A stretch of 64,000 bases of DNA, taken from NCBI GenBank assembly GCA_036399055.1, contig DASWNX010000046.1, positions 1 through 64,000 on the forward strand, given 5' to 3'. This stretch comes from Jatrophihabitans sp. Lineage in GTDB: Bacteria; Actinomycetota; Actinomycetes; Mycobacteriales; Jatrophihabitantaceae. The translations under genes were made by a program, and so were the position numbers. Numbering within the stretch: position 1 is the first letter of the stretch; each line of letters starts with the position of its first letter. Shown here one piece after another: positions 56,395 through 64,000 of this stretch. The notes beneath the pieces were generated by a model, which searched no databases, was not told the DNA's origin, and saw nothing but the letters and a program-made list of their open reading frames with translations.

Positions 56395-56583
56395 TTCAAC
56401 CCCTGCGCCGGTCAAGGCAACCCGCCGCGTCGTGCGGTCGAACAACGGAGTACCCAGCTCTCGTTCCAATCGCCGCACGAGCTCACTCAGCGTCGGCTGG
56501 GCCACGTGCAGACGGTCCGCCGCACGCCCGAAGTGCAACTCAGAGGCCACCGCAACGAACGCCTCAAGTTAACGAAGTTCCAC
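56395..56583 (-). pseudogene. LysR-type regulator remnant (N-terminal HTH only, with nonsense codon)
   Basis: From a GTG at 56583 the frame reads [28 protein letters not shown] then [20 protein letters not shown] and [15 protein letters not shown]. This is the canonical LysR DNA-binding domain, in which codon 5 (CAA for Gln in relatives) is TAA. After about 60 residues homology stops; the effector domain is missing. Both the early stop and the truncation mark it as a dead gene. The remaining frame runs into the haemerythrin gene by chance. Confidence 0.8.
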
Positions 56584-56789
56584 GTCCCGGACACTACGTG
56601 CTCACAGGCCAGTGCCCCACACCGCGAACCGGGACCACCAGAGCGTGCGCGTCACGGCGAGCCCATCCATGGCGCATGCTTGTAGCAGCTGCGAAACCCA
56701 TAGCGCCCCCGTCACCGGGACGACCACCGGACGGCTTTGCTGGGGACGCCGCCAGATGCAGCCACGCTCTGCGGTGAGACGATCGCCAG

Positions 56790-57572
56790 GTGGACGAAGA
56801 GGGCCGGCTGCCGGGCGGCAATGCCGATGGCGCCCTGCGAGTGGGCGATACGGTGCGTCGCCCCGTCGGACCGTGGACACCGTCGGTGCACGCGCTGCTG
56901 GCCCATCTGTCGGCGTGCGGGTTCAGCGGAGCGCCGCATGCCTTGGGCATCGACGAGGCCGGACGAGAAATCCTCAGCCTGCTGCCCGGGCACACCGTGG
57001 GCGCCCAGATGCCGTGGCCACCGTGGGTGCACAGCGACTCCGCGCTCATCCAGGTCGCAACGTGGTTGCGGTCCTTGCATGCAGCCGTCGCCAGTTTCGT
57101 TCCTCCGTTCGACGCTGTGTGGCGGGAGGGCGGGTGCTGGCGTCCGGGTCTGATCGTCGGGCACAACGATGCGGCGCCGTACAACGCCGCGTGGGATGAC
57201 GATGGCCGGCTGGTCGGCTTCTTCGATTGGGACTTTGCCGGCCCCGTGACGGCAGAGTGGGACCTCGCGTTCACCGTCTTCGCCTGGGTGCCGCTGCACG
57301 CGCGCCACGTGGTGGAACGAGAGGGTTTCACCGCACTCGATGATCGGCGCCGGCGTCTGGAGTTGTTCCTGGCCACCTACGGTTGGACGGGCGCATCGCA
57401 CGATTTCGTGGCCACCGTTCAAGCTCGGGTCCTCGCCGCCGCCGATGGCATCAGCCGCATCGCCCAGACCGGCGACCTGGTCTACGTGAAGATGATCGAA
57501 CGAGGGATCGACGCCGATCTCAGAACCGCCGCCACAGAGCTCGACGACTTCCGCGCACAGTTGGCGGCGTGA
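56790..57572 (+). CDS. aminoglycoside-phosphotransferase-family (APH/choline-kinase-like) protein
   Basis: 260 residues from GTG at 56790. The kinase-like catalytic block VGHNDAAPYNAAWDDDGRL (Brenner motif with catalytic Asp and metal Asn) is followed by GFFDWDFAGPVTAEWDLAF (the DFG-like metal Asp). The N-terminal lobe is short and its nucleotide-binding Lys is not evident. Family members phosphorylate diverse small molecules; antibiotic resistance should not be assumed. Confidence 0.8.
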   Translation: MDEEGRLPGGNADGALRVGDTVRRPVGPWTPSVHALLAHLSACGFSGAPHALGIDEAGREILSLLPGHTVGAQMPWPPWVHSDSALIQVATWLRSLHAAVASFVPPFDAVWREGGCWRPGLIVGHNDAAPYNAAWDDDGRLVGFFDWDFAGPVTAEWDLAFTVFAWVPLHARHVVEREGFTALDDRRRRLELFLATYGWTGASHDFVATVQARVLAAADGISRIAQTGDLVYVKMIERGIDADLRTAATELDDFRAQLAA

Positions 57573-57731
57573 GGACGAAACCGGTCCCGGTCGGTGATTC
57601 CGCGCTCGGGGCGGACGGTCATCGGGCTTCACTGCGCCGTCGATCTCGTCGCGGGCAGTGATCTCAGCCTCGACCAAGGTGCGCAGAAACTCAACTAGCT
57701 AGCCAGAACATCACTGGTCTACCGTGACCGG

Positions 57732-58340
57732 GTGGAGCCTTTCGATGCCCTCGCCGAGGAGTACCAGCGTGTACACGCCGACAATCCGTTTCAGCGCTCG
57801 GCCATAGCGGACCTTCTCAGCCGGCTCCCGCCGCGCTCATCGGTTCTGGACTTGGGCTGTGGGTCAGGGATCCCAGCAGCACAATCATTGGCGGCTGCAG
57901 GCCATCACGTGACCGGCATCGATGTGTCCGCTCGCATGGTGGAGTTGGCCAAGCGACAGGTGCCGGAGGGCGAGTTCTTCCAACAAGACATGATGCAGGC
58001 GCGTTTTGACGATGCGACCTTCGACGCCGTTGTCGCGTACTTCTCGCTCCTGATGCTCCCGAAGAGTGATGTGGCCATCATGCTCGACCGAATCTATGGG
58101 TGGCTACGACATGACGGCCTGCTCTCGCTGGGCATGGTGAATTTCGACGCGGACGCAGAGCCAGTGGAGTTCATGGGAGTACAAGTTCGAGTCACTGGCT
58201 ACCCACCTGATGGGATGGCGGACGCAATTCTGCGAGCGAAGCTGAACCTCCTCTCACTTGAGACTGTGGAACATCAACCGTCAGTCGGACCGATCGAGCC
58301 GCAGATTTTTTGCCTCGCCCACAAGGCGGCGACATCCTGA
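57732..58340 (+). CDS. class I SAM-dependent methyltransferase
   Basis: 202 residues. The glycine-rich motif VLDLGCGSGIPAAQSLAAAG, the acidic VTGIDVSARMVELAKRQ, and FDAVVAYFSLLMLPK follow the Rossmann methyltransferase order. The substrate is unknown. GTG start at 57732 (VEPFDALAEEYQRVHADNPF). It is the downstream neighbour of the kinase-like gene on the same strand (159-base gap). Confidence 0.85.
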   Translation: MEPFDALAEEYQRVHADNPFQRSAIADLLSRLPPRSSVLDLGCGSGIPAAQSLAAAGHHVTGIDVSARMVELAKRQVPEGEFFQQDMMQARFDDATFDAVVAYFSLLMLPKSDVAIMLDRIYGWLRHDGLLSLGMVNFDADAEPVEFMGVQVRVTGYPPDGMADAILRAKLNLLSLETVEHQPSVGPIEPQIFCLAHKAATS

Positions 58341-58612
58341 GCGGATCCCTTCGGGTGTGGTCGATTATCTCTACTGGGTAGGCATCCAAAGCGAACTGGC
58401 TGGGCGCCAGCGCGAATATCGAATCGCGAATCGGTAGCTGATCATTCGCCTCACCATGGCTGATCACTCGGGGTGCAGGCGGCGGACCACTTCGCGCAGC
58501 GTGCTGTCGCCAGGCAACCGCGCCGCTTCTCCGCGCGCAGGTGACCCCAGCTTCAGGGGCTCCCAGCGGCCGGACCCCGGCAAGGCGCCAGCATTGAGGG
58601 ATCTCGCGGCGG

Positions 58613-59593
58613 TCAGGCCAGTAGCGCCTCCAACCGCGCGTAGGTCGGTTCCATGCCCTCGACCATGCCGGAGTCAAGCGCCTGATCGCGCGCCTGGCGG
58701 TCGGGGTAGGTGTGCACCTGGGTGAGCAGCGTGCCCTCGTCGAGCGGGGTCAGCGTGATGACCTGCAGCGTCTCGGGCCCGTCGTCGCCGAACATGCGCT
58801 CGGTGGTGACGAGCCGGTGCGGCGCCTGCGCGTCGTGGAGTTCACCGCCGAACTCGAAGCCGTCAGTGCCGTCCTCGCGTGCCCACCCAAACCGGTACGT
58901 CTGGCCCACGGTCATCGTCCAGTAGCACCTGGTCATAACCCAGCCGTCAGGGCCGAGCAGCCATTGGCGCATGAGCTCCGGTTCCGTGTGGGCCTGCCAG
59001 ACCTGCTCGACCGAACCACGGATGATGCGGCTGATGCGGATCTGGGTCTCGCTGAGGACGTCGAGCGTCGTGCCGCGGCCGGCCGCGAACGACTGCAGGT
59101 CGGCGAGCACGTCGTCCATCTGCGCCATCGCCGAGCGCAGACCCTCTTCCATGCCCATCTCGAGCAGCTGGGCGAGGGCCTCGGTCGACGGAAAGTGGGT
59201 GGTGGTCGTGACCCGGGACCCGTCCGGCGTCGATTCGAACCAGAAGCTCATGGACATCGACGGCATGTCCGTGTCAGGCGTCCCGTCGGGAAGGGTGAAG
59301 CCGTCGCGAACCTCGAACGACGCCACATCGCCCTCGGGCTCCTTGACCTCGGACCACTCCCAGTAGCCGCCGTGCGTCGACCCGTCCGGCCCGGTCATGA
59401 CGTAGGCGCTCACGCCGCCAGGAAAGACGTCGTGCCGCGTGAAGGTCGCTGGGAACTGCGGCGGGCCCCAGAACTTCTCCAGCTGGCGCGGGTCGACGTA
59501 GGCGTCCCAGAGTCGGCGCAGCGGCACGGGAAAGTCGGCGACCACGGTCATGGCCAGGTTCTCGGGGTCCTTGGTGACGGAGGTGATGGGCAT
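58613..59593 (-). CDS. tandem SRPBCC (AHSA1/START-like) protein
   Basis: 326 residues made of two SRPBCC/AHSA1 domains: residues 1-165 (ADFPVPLRRLWDAYVDPRQL, KFWGPPQFPATFTRHD) and about 180-326 (ISRIIRGSVEQVWQAHTEPE, LMRQWLLGPDGWVM, LTPLDEGTLLTQVHTYPD). Such domains bind hydrophobic ligands. Genes like this are very often paired with an ArsR-type repressor, as here (12-base gap). The ligand is unknown. Confidence 0.87.
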   Translation of the reverse strand: MPITSVTKDPENLAMTVVADFPVPLRRLWDAYVDPRQLEKFWGPPQFPATFTRHDVFPGGVSAYVMTGPDGSTHGGYWEWSEVKEPEGDVASFEVRDGFTLPDGTPDTDMPSMSMSFWFESTPDGSRVTTTTHFPSTEALAQLLEMGMEEGLRSAMAQMDDVLADLQSFAAGRGTTLDVLSETQIRISRIIRGSVEQVWQAHTEPELMRQWLLGPDGWVMTRCYWTMTVGQTYRFGWAREDGTDGFEFGGELHDAQAPHRLVTTERMFGDDGPETLQVITLTPLDEGTLLTQVHTYPDRQARDQALDSGMVEGMEPTYARLEALLA

Positions 59594-59604
59594 GGCGAGT
59601 CCTT

Positions 59605-59940
59605 TCAGGCGTCGTCGGTGAGGAGTGCGTCGAGGCGGTCAACGCGCGCCCGCCAGAGTTGTTCATAGGAGTCGAGCAGCGCTTGGGCGCGCTGGATCTG
59701 AGCCGGGTTGCCGCGGACGATGCGCTCGCGGCCGCGTGCATGCTTGATCACCAACTGCGCCCCTTCCAATACCGCGACGTGCTTCTGCACGGCGGCCCAA
59801 CTCATCGCGTAGTGCTCGGCGAGTTCAGACACTGTCGCCTCGGCGACCAACGTGCGGCGCACGATGTCGCGGCGGGTGGCATCGGCGAGCGCCCGGAATA
59901 GGCGGTCGATCTCGGCGTCGCTCACAGGAAGTACAACCAT
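59605..59940 (-). CDS. ArsR-family transcriptional repressor
   Basis: 111 residues with a winged helix: FRALADATRRDIVRRTL, VSELAEHYAMSWAAVQKHVA, VLEGAQLVIKHARGRERIV. It lacks the CxC/DxH metal sites of arsenic or zinc sensors and belongs to the group that travels with SRPBCC proteins. Its own start codon lies inside a 20-bp palindrome, which indicates autorepression of the two-gene operon. Confidence 0.88.
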   Translation of the reverse strand: MVVLPVSDAEIDRLFRALADATRRDIVRRTLVAEATVSELAEHYAMSWAAVQKHVAVLEGAQLVIKHARGRERIVRGNPAQIQRAQALLDSYEQLWRARVDRLDALLTDDA

Positions 59941-59950
59941 TTGGTTGTAC
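59931..59950. promoter_or_regulatory. 20-bp palindromic operator at the ArsR start
   Basis: GTACAACCATTTGGTTGTAC has two perfect 9-base arms (GTACAACCA / TGGTTGTAC) around TT. The ATG of the ArsR gene is within it, so binding would block initiation or early elongation. Arm length and dyad form suit a winged-helix dimer. Confidence 0.7.
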
Positions 59951-60112
59951 GCTAGCAGCGCTCATGGAAGCCCGCAAGCCGAGACATCGCGGCTCCTGCA
60001 TTTCCGCTTACAGAGGCATGGCGGGCAGCCCGCAAGGCATCAAGCCGAGGCAGCCGTTCGTCGGTCCGCAAGGCATATTCGGTAGGCCTGCCAGCCCAGT
60101 ACTCTGCCGAGC

Positions 60113-60466
60113 ATGGCCGTCACGATCTTGCATAACACTGCCTGCTCGACGTCGAAGCATGCGTTGGCCCAAGCTGACAACAGCGGGACCGCCACCGAGG
60201 TCGTGCAGTACCTCAAGACGCCGCTCGACCGCGCCGCGCTGCTGGCCCTGATCGGCAAACTAGAAGATCCGCCGGCGGACCTGGTTCGCAAGGATCCCTA
60301 CTTCGCTCAGCTCGGCCTCGACGCCGATGACTTCGTCACGCCCGAGGCCGTGGCCGATCTGCTTGTCGAGCATCCGCGCCTGATGCAACGCCCAGTGCTG
60401 ATCAAGGGCGAGCGCGCCATCATCGGCCGCCCCAAGGACCGCGTTCGCCCCTTCCTGGAGTCCTAG
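60113..60466 (+). CDS. ArsC/Spx-like arsenate reductase family protein
   Basis: 117 residues of the thioredoxin-fold ArsC family (YfgD type): MAVTILHNTACSTSKHAL with the catalytic Cys, then VVQYLKTPLDRAALLALIGKL, RKDPYFAQLGLD, and LMQRPVLIKGERAIIGRPKDRV (the RPIV-type active-site end). True arsenate reduction is not proven; the neighbouring ArsR is of the SRPBCC-linked type and no arsenite pump is present. Confidence 0.87.
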   Translation: MAVTILHNTACSTSKHALAQADNSGTATEVVQYLKTPLDRAALLALIGKLEDPPADLVRKDPYFAQLGLDADDFVTPEAVADLLVEHPRLMQRPVLIKGERAIIGRPKDRVRPFLES

Positions 60467-60566
60467 CAGGCTGGCAGGCCGGCGTCGCAGCTCGCCCTCC
60501 TACGGATTCCTGCCGCGGACAGCGCTCGATAATCGTCGATGGACGCAGGTGGAGGTCGTCAGTCCT

Positions 60567-61169
60567 TCAGTTCCCGTCGGCCGGCGTGATAACCCGCTGC
60601 CGGCGTAAAGCCTCAATCGACGCTGACCCGTGATAGTCCAAAATCAGCTCAACTCCATCGACGAACTTCTGGAACACCGCCCGTTGCCTGAACTCGGTTG
60701 CCGCTCCTGATTCAATATGCAACTTCCGCAGTTCCTGACTTAGCCGGACAGCGGCTGCATGGCTCTCAACCCCAAGCCGTTGATCCTGTAGTAACTGCTC
60801 CAAGCCTTGGGCAAAGACCGCGATGCCACCTAGCGATGCAATTGTCCATGCTGGCGCTCCTGCCGCAACAGCGACGGGGACGCCAGCCGCGGCGGCGAGC
60901 GCGATACCGAGCAAGCTGTAAAACCGCCGGAGCCTGCCCTTCCCAGCCTTACTGTATCCGGATAGCAGCTCGTGGACCGCTTCCAAGTACTCCCGCTCGT
61001 GTGGCAGGGCGCCTGCAGGTGCCGCTCTTCGGCTGCCGTCATAGCCGCCGACGAGCCCGCCCCCTTCCTCCTCCTCCTCCAGAGTCAGAAACTGACGTAG
61101 GCACACGAAAGCAACCAACAGGATCACCATCCGGTGAAGCAGCGCAAACAGTCCTGACCTCCGGTTCAT
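60567..61169 (-). CDS. hypothetical membrane protein, possible SLATT/DUF4231-like two-helix type
   Basis: 200 residues. One hydrophobic stretch is near the N-terminus (ALLHRMVILLVAFVCLRQFL), and a central hairpin of two membrane helices (YSLLGIALAAAAGVPVAVAAG, PAWTIASLGGIAVFAQGLEQLL) is flanked by charged helices (REYLEAVHELLSGYSKAGKGR before, RLSQELRKLHIESG after). The helix - 2TM - helix plan resembles SLATT-type effector membrane proteins, but identity is not established. Base composition is AT-richer than the rest of the window and the next gene shares this, suggesting transfer. Confidence 0.6.
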   Translation of the reverse strand: MNRRSGLFALLHRMVILLVAFVCLRQFLTLEEEEEGGGLVGGYDGSRRAAPAGALPHEREYLEAVHELLSGYSKAGKGRLRRFYSLLGIALAAAAGVPVAVAAGAPAWTIASLGGIAVFAQGLEQLLQDQRLGVESHAAAVRLSQELRKLHIESGAATEFRQRAVFQKFVDGVELILDYHGSASIEALRRQRVITPADGN

Positions 61170-61236
61170 GGAGTCATCTTGACATTCAAATGCTGATCAT
61201 GGTGCTTTATCGGGAGGTGTTGAAGCCCCGTTAATC

Positions 61237-61578
61237 TTATCTTGGCACTCGGCCAGCCAGTTTCTTTATTCTCGCCTTCAACACAAAAAACACAACAACA
61301 GTTCCGGTCAGCCCAACTAATAGTCCCCAGTAAGATGCTTCCGTAGAAATGCTTTCGGGTAGACATGCACCGGGGCTGAGCACAGGGCAATTTACGTCAC
61401 TAACCAGACCCACGACTATCTGCGCCGGCCAGGCGACCGCAATGGCGAGGATCAATCCGTAGACGGTGCTGAGCGCGACACATGTCCAGTTATCCAACTC
61501 TTTAACTACCTGGGATGGCCTAGGCCAGCTGAAGACAACAACTAGCACGCCCACGACAAGGGCAACGATCGTGTTCAT
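61237..61578 (-). CDS. hypothetical three-pass membrane protein
   Basis: 113 residues from ATG at 61578. Three hydrophobic segments (TIVALVVGVLVVVFSW, VALSTVYGLILAIAVAW, YWGLLVGLTGTVVVFFVL) and a Cys-containing loop between TM2 and TM3 (DVNCPVLSPGACLPES), with a basic C-terminus (KARIKKLAGRVPR). No family recognised. It has the same strand and composition as the 200-residue protein 67 bases downstream; they are probably a pair. Confidence 0.6.
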   Translation of the reverse strand: MNTIVALVVGVLVVVFSWPRPSQVVKELDNWTCVALSTVYGLILAIAVAWPAQIVVGLVSDVNCPVLSPGACLPESISTEASYWGLLVGLTGTVVVFFVLKARIKKLAGRVPR

Positions 61579-61885
61579 TTGATCCCATGAACCAGCGCTG
61601 GTCAGCGGCCCCACAGCGACTACTAAACCGCTAGCAGGAAGGCTGCCGGGTCAACGTCTCGATGCATGCCTACCCCCAGAGTCGATGGCTGCCTAACGTA
61701 GCCGAACGGCCCTGGCCCCACTTCGCCACAGCGCGCGGCGTCCCGCATCCCGCCTGCCACGCGCCAGCCCCCGCCGGACGAAGCTGGGCCTTTTCGGCGG
61801 CATTCCGAGAGCCGTCTTGCATCGATGTAACACATCAGACAAGATCTGCCCTTAAGTCACGCATCGGTCCAATGGAGGTGCCGCG
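61579..61885. other. intergenic region upstream of the sugar ABC operon
   Basis: No gene is seen. It contains a 14-bp LacI-type palindrome (61817-61830) and a possible plus-strand promoter (TTGCAT at 61817, CAAGAT 17 bases downstream). Confidence 0.4.
61817..61830. promoter_or_regulatory. LacI-family-type operator
   Basis: TTGCATCGATGTAA is a CG-centred inverted repeat with six of seven base pairs symmetric, the usual form of LacI/GalR-family operators of sugar transporters. It overlaps a possible -35. The regulator gene is not in the window. Confidence 0.45.
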
Positions 61886-61963
61886 ATGGCGCGCATGATA
61901 AGCCCTCACAGGCTGGCAAAGCCAGGCACGCATTCCTGCGTGTCCGTAGCTGACGTCTTATGA
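61886..61963 (+). CDS. 25-residue upstream ORF coupled to the sugar-binding protein gene
   Basis: The ATG at 61886 follows GGAGGTG at 5-base spacing, a much better ribosome site than any in front of the binding-protein gene. The peptide starts MARMISPHRLAKPG and ends HSCVSVADVL; its TGA overlaps the next ATG (ATGA). It may be a leader peptide or simply the translational entry point of the operon. The His/Cys/Val-rich ending loosely recalls actinobacterial leader peptides of transporter operons. Confidence 0.45.
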   Translation: MARMISPHRLAKPGTHSCVSVADVL

Positions 61964-63291
61964 GCGGACTTTCGCGTCGCCAGTTCCTCGCCGCTGGCGG
62001 CGGTCTCACTCTCGCCGGGGCGCTGTCGGCGTGTGGGTCCCCGGTCGCCACCAGCTTCTCCGGGGGCCAGCCGTCGACTGCTGACATCATCTTCTGGCAC
62101 CTGTTCGGCGGTGGTGACGGCGCGAACATGGCCGCGATGGTCCAGAAGCACCAGAAGTCGAGCCGTCGGTCGGTTGAGGCCACGCTGCTGTCCTGGGGCA
62201 ACCCCTACTACACGAAGCTAGCGCTGGCTGCCTCCAGCGGCCGTCCTCCCGACGTCGGGGTCACCCACCTGTCCCGGCTGCCGCTGCTCGCGCAGGCCGG
62301 TCTGCTGGAACCCATCGGGGACCAATTCCGCGCTGTCGGCATCACCGAGGACAAGTTCACCCCCGCTGCCTGGAAGAAGGCGACAGTCGAGGGCGCGACC
62401 TACGCGGTGCCCCTGGACACGCACCCGTTCGTGCTCTATTACAACACGACGATGGCCAAGAAAGCCGGACTGCTCGACGCTGCCGGAGCCCGGCTCAAGC
62501 CCATGTCGGGCGGCGATGACTTCCGCGACGCCATCAAAGCGATGAAGGACGCCGCCGGAGGGCAGTTCGGGGCCGTCGTCGCGGTCACTGCGAACCCGTC
62601 GACCTGCTGGCGTCTTTTCAGCATGGTCTATCTCGGTGCGGCCGAAGCACTCGTCTCCGATCAGGGCACCAAGGTCACCATCGACGAGAGCGCGATGGAG
62701 GAGACGTTCGCCTTTCTCCAGAGCCTCACCGGATCGCAGAAGCTGATGCCGAGCACAGCGACGTCGACGACGTCGTCAAGCCTGTTCAGCCAGGGCAAGG
62801 TCGGCTTCCTGTTCGACGGCGTGTGGCAGTTGCCGACCTACCGCACGGTCAAGGGTCTGAAGTTCAACATCGAGCCATTCCCCGCGATCCTCGGCTCCAA
62901 GCCGGTCGCCTACGCCGACTCGCACGGCCTGGTCATTCCCAAGGCCTCGGGTCGCTCGGAAAAGCGGACCACTGACGCCGTGAACTTCATCGGGGGTTTA
63001 CTCGACCAGAGTTCGGTCTGGGCCGATGGCGGCCACGTGCCTGCGTGGCTTCCGGCACAGAAGAGCGAGGAGTTTCGGGCGCTGAAACCGCAGAGCAACT
63101 ACATCCAGGCTGCCTTTAACGCGGTGTATGACCCGGTGGGCTGGTACACCGGCGCCGGCTCGGACTTCCAGACCGCGATGGGCTCCGTCGTGGCGAGCGT
63201 GCTCACCGGGTCCATCAGCCCCAAGCAGGGAGTGGGCGCCATCAGAAGCAGTCTGAAGACGTTCTCCACCGCTCGACCGCCCGTGACGTGA
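61960..63291 (+). CDS. ABC transporter sugar-binding lipoprotein
   Basis: 443 residues. The Tat/lipoprotein signal SRRQFLAAGGGLTLAGALSACG ends in a lipobox Cys at residue 25. The mature part is a family-1 solute-binding protein (IIFWHLFGGGDGANMAAMV, then PPDVGVTHLSRLPLLAQAG, YAVPLDTHPFVLYYNTTMAKKAG, GKVGFLFDGVWQLPTY), of the kind that binds oligosaccharides outside the membrane. It is followed 10 bases later by the permease gene. Confidence 0.92.
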   Translation: MSGLSRRQFLAAGGGLTLAGALSACGSPVATSFSGGQPSTADIIFWHLFGGGDGANMAAMVQKHQKSSRRSVEATLLSWGNPYYTKLALAASSGRPPDVGVTHLSRLPLLAQAGLLEPIGDQFRAVGITEDKFTPAAWKKATVEGATYAVPLDTHPFVLYYNTTMAKKAGLLDAAGARLKPMSGGDDFRDAIKAMKDAAGGQFGAVVAVTANPSTCWRLFSMVYLGAAEALVSDQGTKVTIDESAMEETFAFLQSLTGSQKLMPSTATSTTSSSLFSQGKVGFLFDGVWQLPTYRTVKGLKFNIEPFPAILGSKPVAYADSHGLVIPKASGRSEKRTTDAVNFIGGLLDQSSVWADGGHVPAWLPAQKSEEFRALKPQSNYIQAAFNAVYDPVGWYTGAGSDFQTAMGSVVASVLTGSISPKQGVGAIRSSLKTFSTARPPVT

Positions 63292-63301
63292 GGAGTTCGA
63301 G

Positions 63302-64000
63302 ATGAGTGCCGTGGCGACACTTGAGACGGGGGCCAGCGCCGACGCGCGTCCCGCGACGATCAAGAAGCGTGGCTTCAACGGCGAGAATCGGGCCGGGTGG
63401 CTGTTCAGCGCCCCGTTCCTGATCCTTTACATCCTTTTCCTCATCGGTCCCGTGCTCATCGGGATCGTGATCAGCCTGTTCAACACGACCACGGTGAAGT
63501 CCGGCCTGGGAAGTTGGGTAGGGCTGTCCAACTACGCGGATGTGTTAAGCAGCAAGGACTTCTGGTCCTCGATGTGGCACTCGGTGTTGTTCACGCTGCT
63601 CACCACTCCGCTGCTTGTGCTGATACCGCTGGCGTTCGCGATCCTCGCCTCGCGCATGGCGCGCAACCAGTGGTTCTTCAGGATCGCCTTCTTCGCCCCC
63701 TACGTCGTGCCCTCTTCAGCGGTCTGCCTGATCTTCGCTTTCATGTACACGCCGCAGACGGGGCTGATCACCAACGCGTTCAACTGGGTCGGGCTGACCG
63801 CCCCGGACTTCCTCGGCAGCACCAACGGCGCCTGGTTCGCCGTGGTGCTGCTCACCTTGTGGTGGACCTTCGGCTTCAACTTCATCCTCTACACCGCGGC
63901 CATCCAAGAGCTCTCGGAAGAGGTCTATGAGGCGGCGTCGATCGACGGCGCGGGGCCGTGGCAGCAGGTGAGGTGGGTGACCGTCCCGCAGCTGCGACCG
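63302..64000 (+). CDS. ABC transporter permease, MalF-like (cut by window edge)
   Basis: ATG at 63302 after GAGGAG; 233 codons are seen and the gene runs off the right edge. Membrane segments include WLFSAPFLILYILFLIGPVL, VLFTLLTTPLLVLIPLAF and AWFAVVLLTLWWTFGFNF. The cytoplasmic EAA loop that docks on the ATPase is EVYEAASIDGAGPWQQVRWV. It is the first permease of a sugar uptake system; the second permease should follow outside the window. Confidence 0.92.
   Translation, partial: MSAVATLETGASADARPATIKKRGFNGENRAGWLFSAPFLILYILFLIGPVLIGIVISLFNTTTVKSGLGSWVGLSNYADVLSSKDFWSSMWHSVLFTLLTTPLLVLIPLAFAILASRMARNQWFFRIAFFAPYVVPSSAVCLIFAFMYTPQTGLITNAFNWVGLTAPDFLGSTNGAWFAVVLLTLWWTFGFNFILYTAAIQELSEEVYEAASIDGAGPWQQVRWVTVPQLRP

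Noticed and set aside
55732..56550. Single 272-residue fusion of a LysR HTH and haemerythrin
   Set aside because: The LysR part is preceded by a stop, loses homology after 60 residues and runs in frame into the haemerythrin gene by chance; the haemerythrin has its own ATG at the family start.
56790..57572. Aminoglycoside resistance gene
   Set aside because: Only the general kinase-like catalytic block is present; the N-terminal lobe does not resemble known APH resistance enzymes.
59605..60466. Arsenic resistance operon (ArsR + ArsC)
   Set aside because: The ArsR lacks metal-ligand cysteines and is paired with an SRPBCC protein; the ArsC-like gene is of the YfgD type on the other strand; there is no arsenite pump.

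Overview
The window is high-GC DNA from a free-living actinomycete. The evidence is mycothiol-type redox biology (an Rv2466c-like reductase), a TmsA/TmsB pair for 10-methyl-branched (tuberculostearic-type) fatty acids, an actinobacterial cobalamin operon, GTG/TTG starts and ATGA/GTGA gene overlaps. The genus cannot be fixed from sequence reading alone; a Frankia/Nakamurella/Jatrophihabitans-like lineage is a guess.

Layout. 1-146: tail of an IS481-type transposase. 0.2-22.6 kb: ordinary chromosomal genes (SpoIIE-type phosphatase, rpiB, DsbA-like reductase, pepN, tmsB-tmsA, two small membrane proteins, a secreted trypsin-like protease, amidase, HNH nuclease, MscS, truncated haemoglobin, GH13 glucosidase, SDR, thioesterase, ettA, ssb, tRNA-Arg). 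22.7-38.35 kb: a compact biosynthetic operon on the minus strand: promoter with a Zur-box-like operator, a 51-codon ORF, an MFS exporter, and one 14-kb gene for a 4681-residue PKS/NRPS. 38.4-43.2 kb: pterin dehydratase, oligoribonuclease, tRNA-His, a TrxR-like flavoprotein with a divergent cupin regulator, and an ATP-grasp ligase. 43.2-53.4 kb: seven cobalamin genes, each overlapping the next by a few bases, behind a cobalamin riboswitch and a 17-codon leader ORF. 53.5-64 kb: tRNA-Lys and an accessory stretch (26-bp tandem repeats, secreted esterase, haemerythrin, LysR pseudogene, APH-like kinase, methyltransferase, ArsR/SRPBCC pair, ArsC-like protein, two AT-richer membrane-protein genes), ending in a sugar ABC transporter that runs off the window.

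Main result. The megasynthase reads AMP-ligase, KR, ACP, KS, AT, ACP, aminotransferase, luciferase-like monooxygenase, C, A, PCP, C. The core (ligase, ACP, KS-AT-ACP, aminotransferase, monooxygenase, NRPS module) is the logic known from cyanobacterial microginin synthases, which build an alpha-hydroxy-beta-amino acyl warhead that inhibits zinc aminopeptidases. The ketoreductase directly after the starter ligase and the terminal condensation domain in place of a thioesterase are unusual. The product is predicted to be a short alpha-hydroxy-beta-amino acyl (pseudo)dipeptide, probably exported by the adjacent MFS protein. A possible zinc-responsive operator over the promoter would fit such a product but is only a hypothesis.
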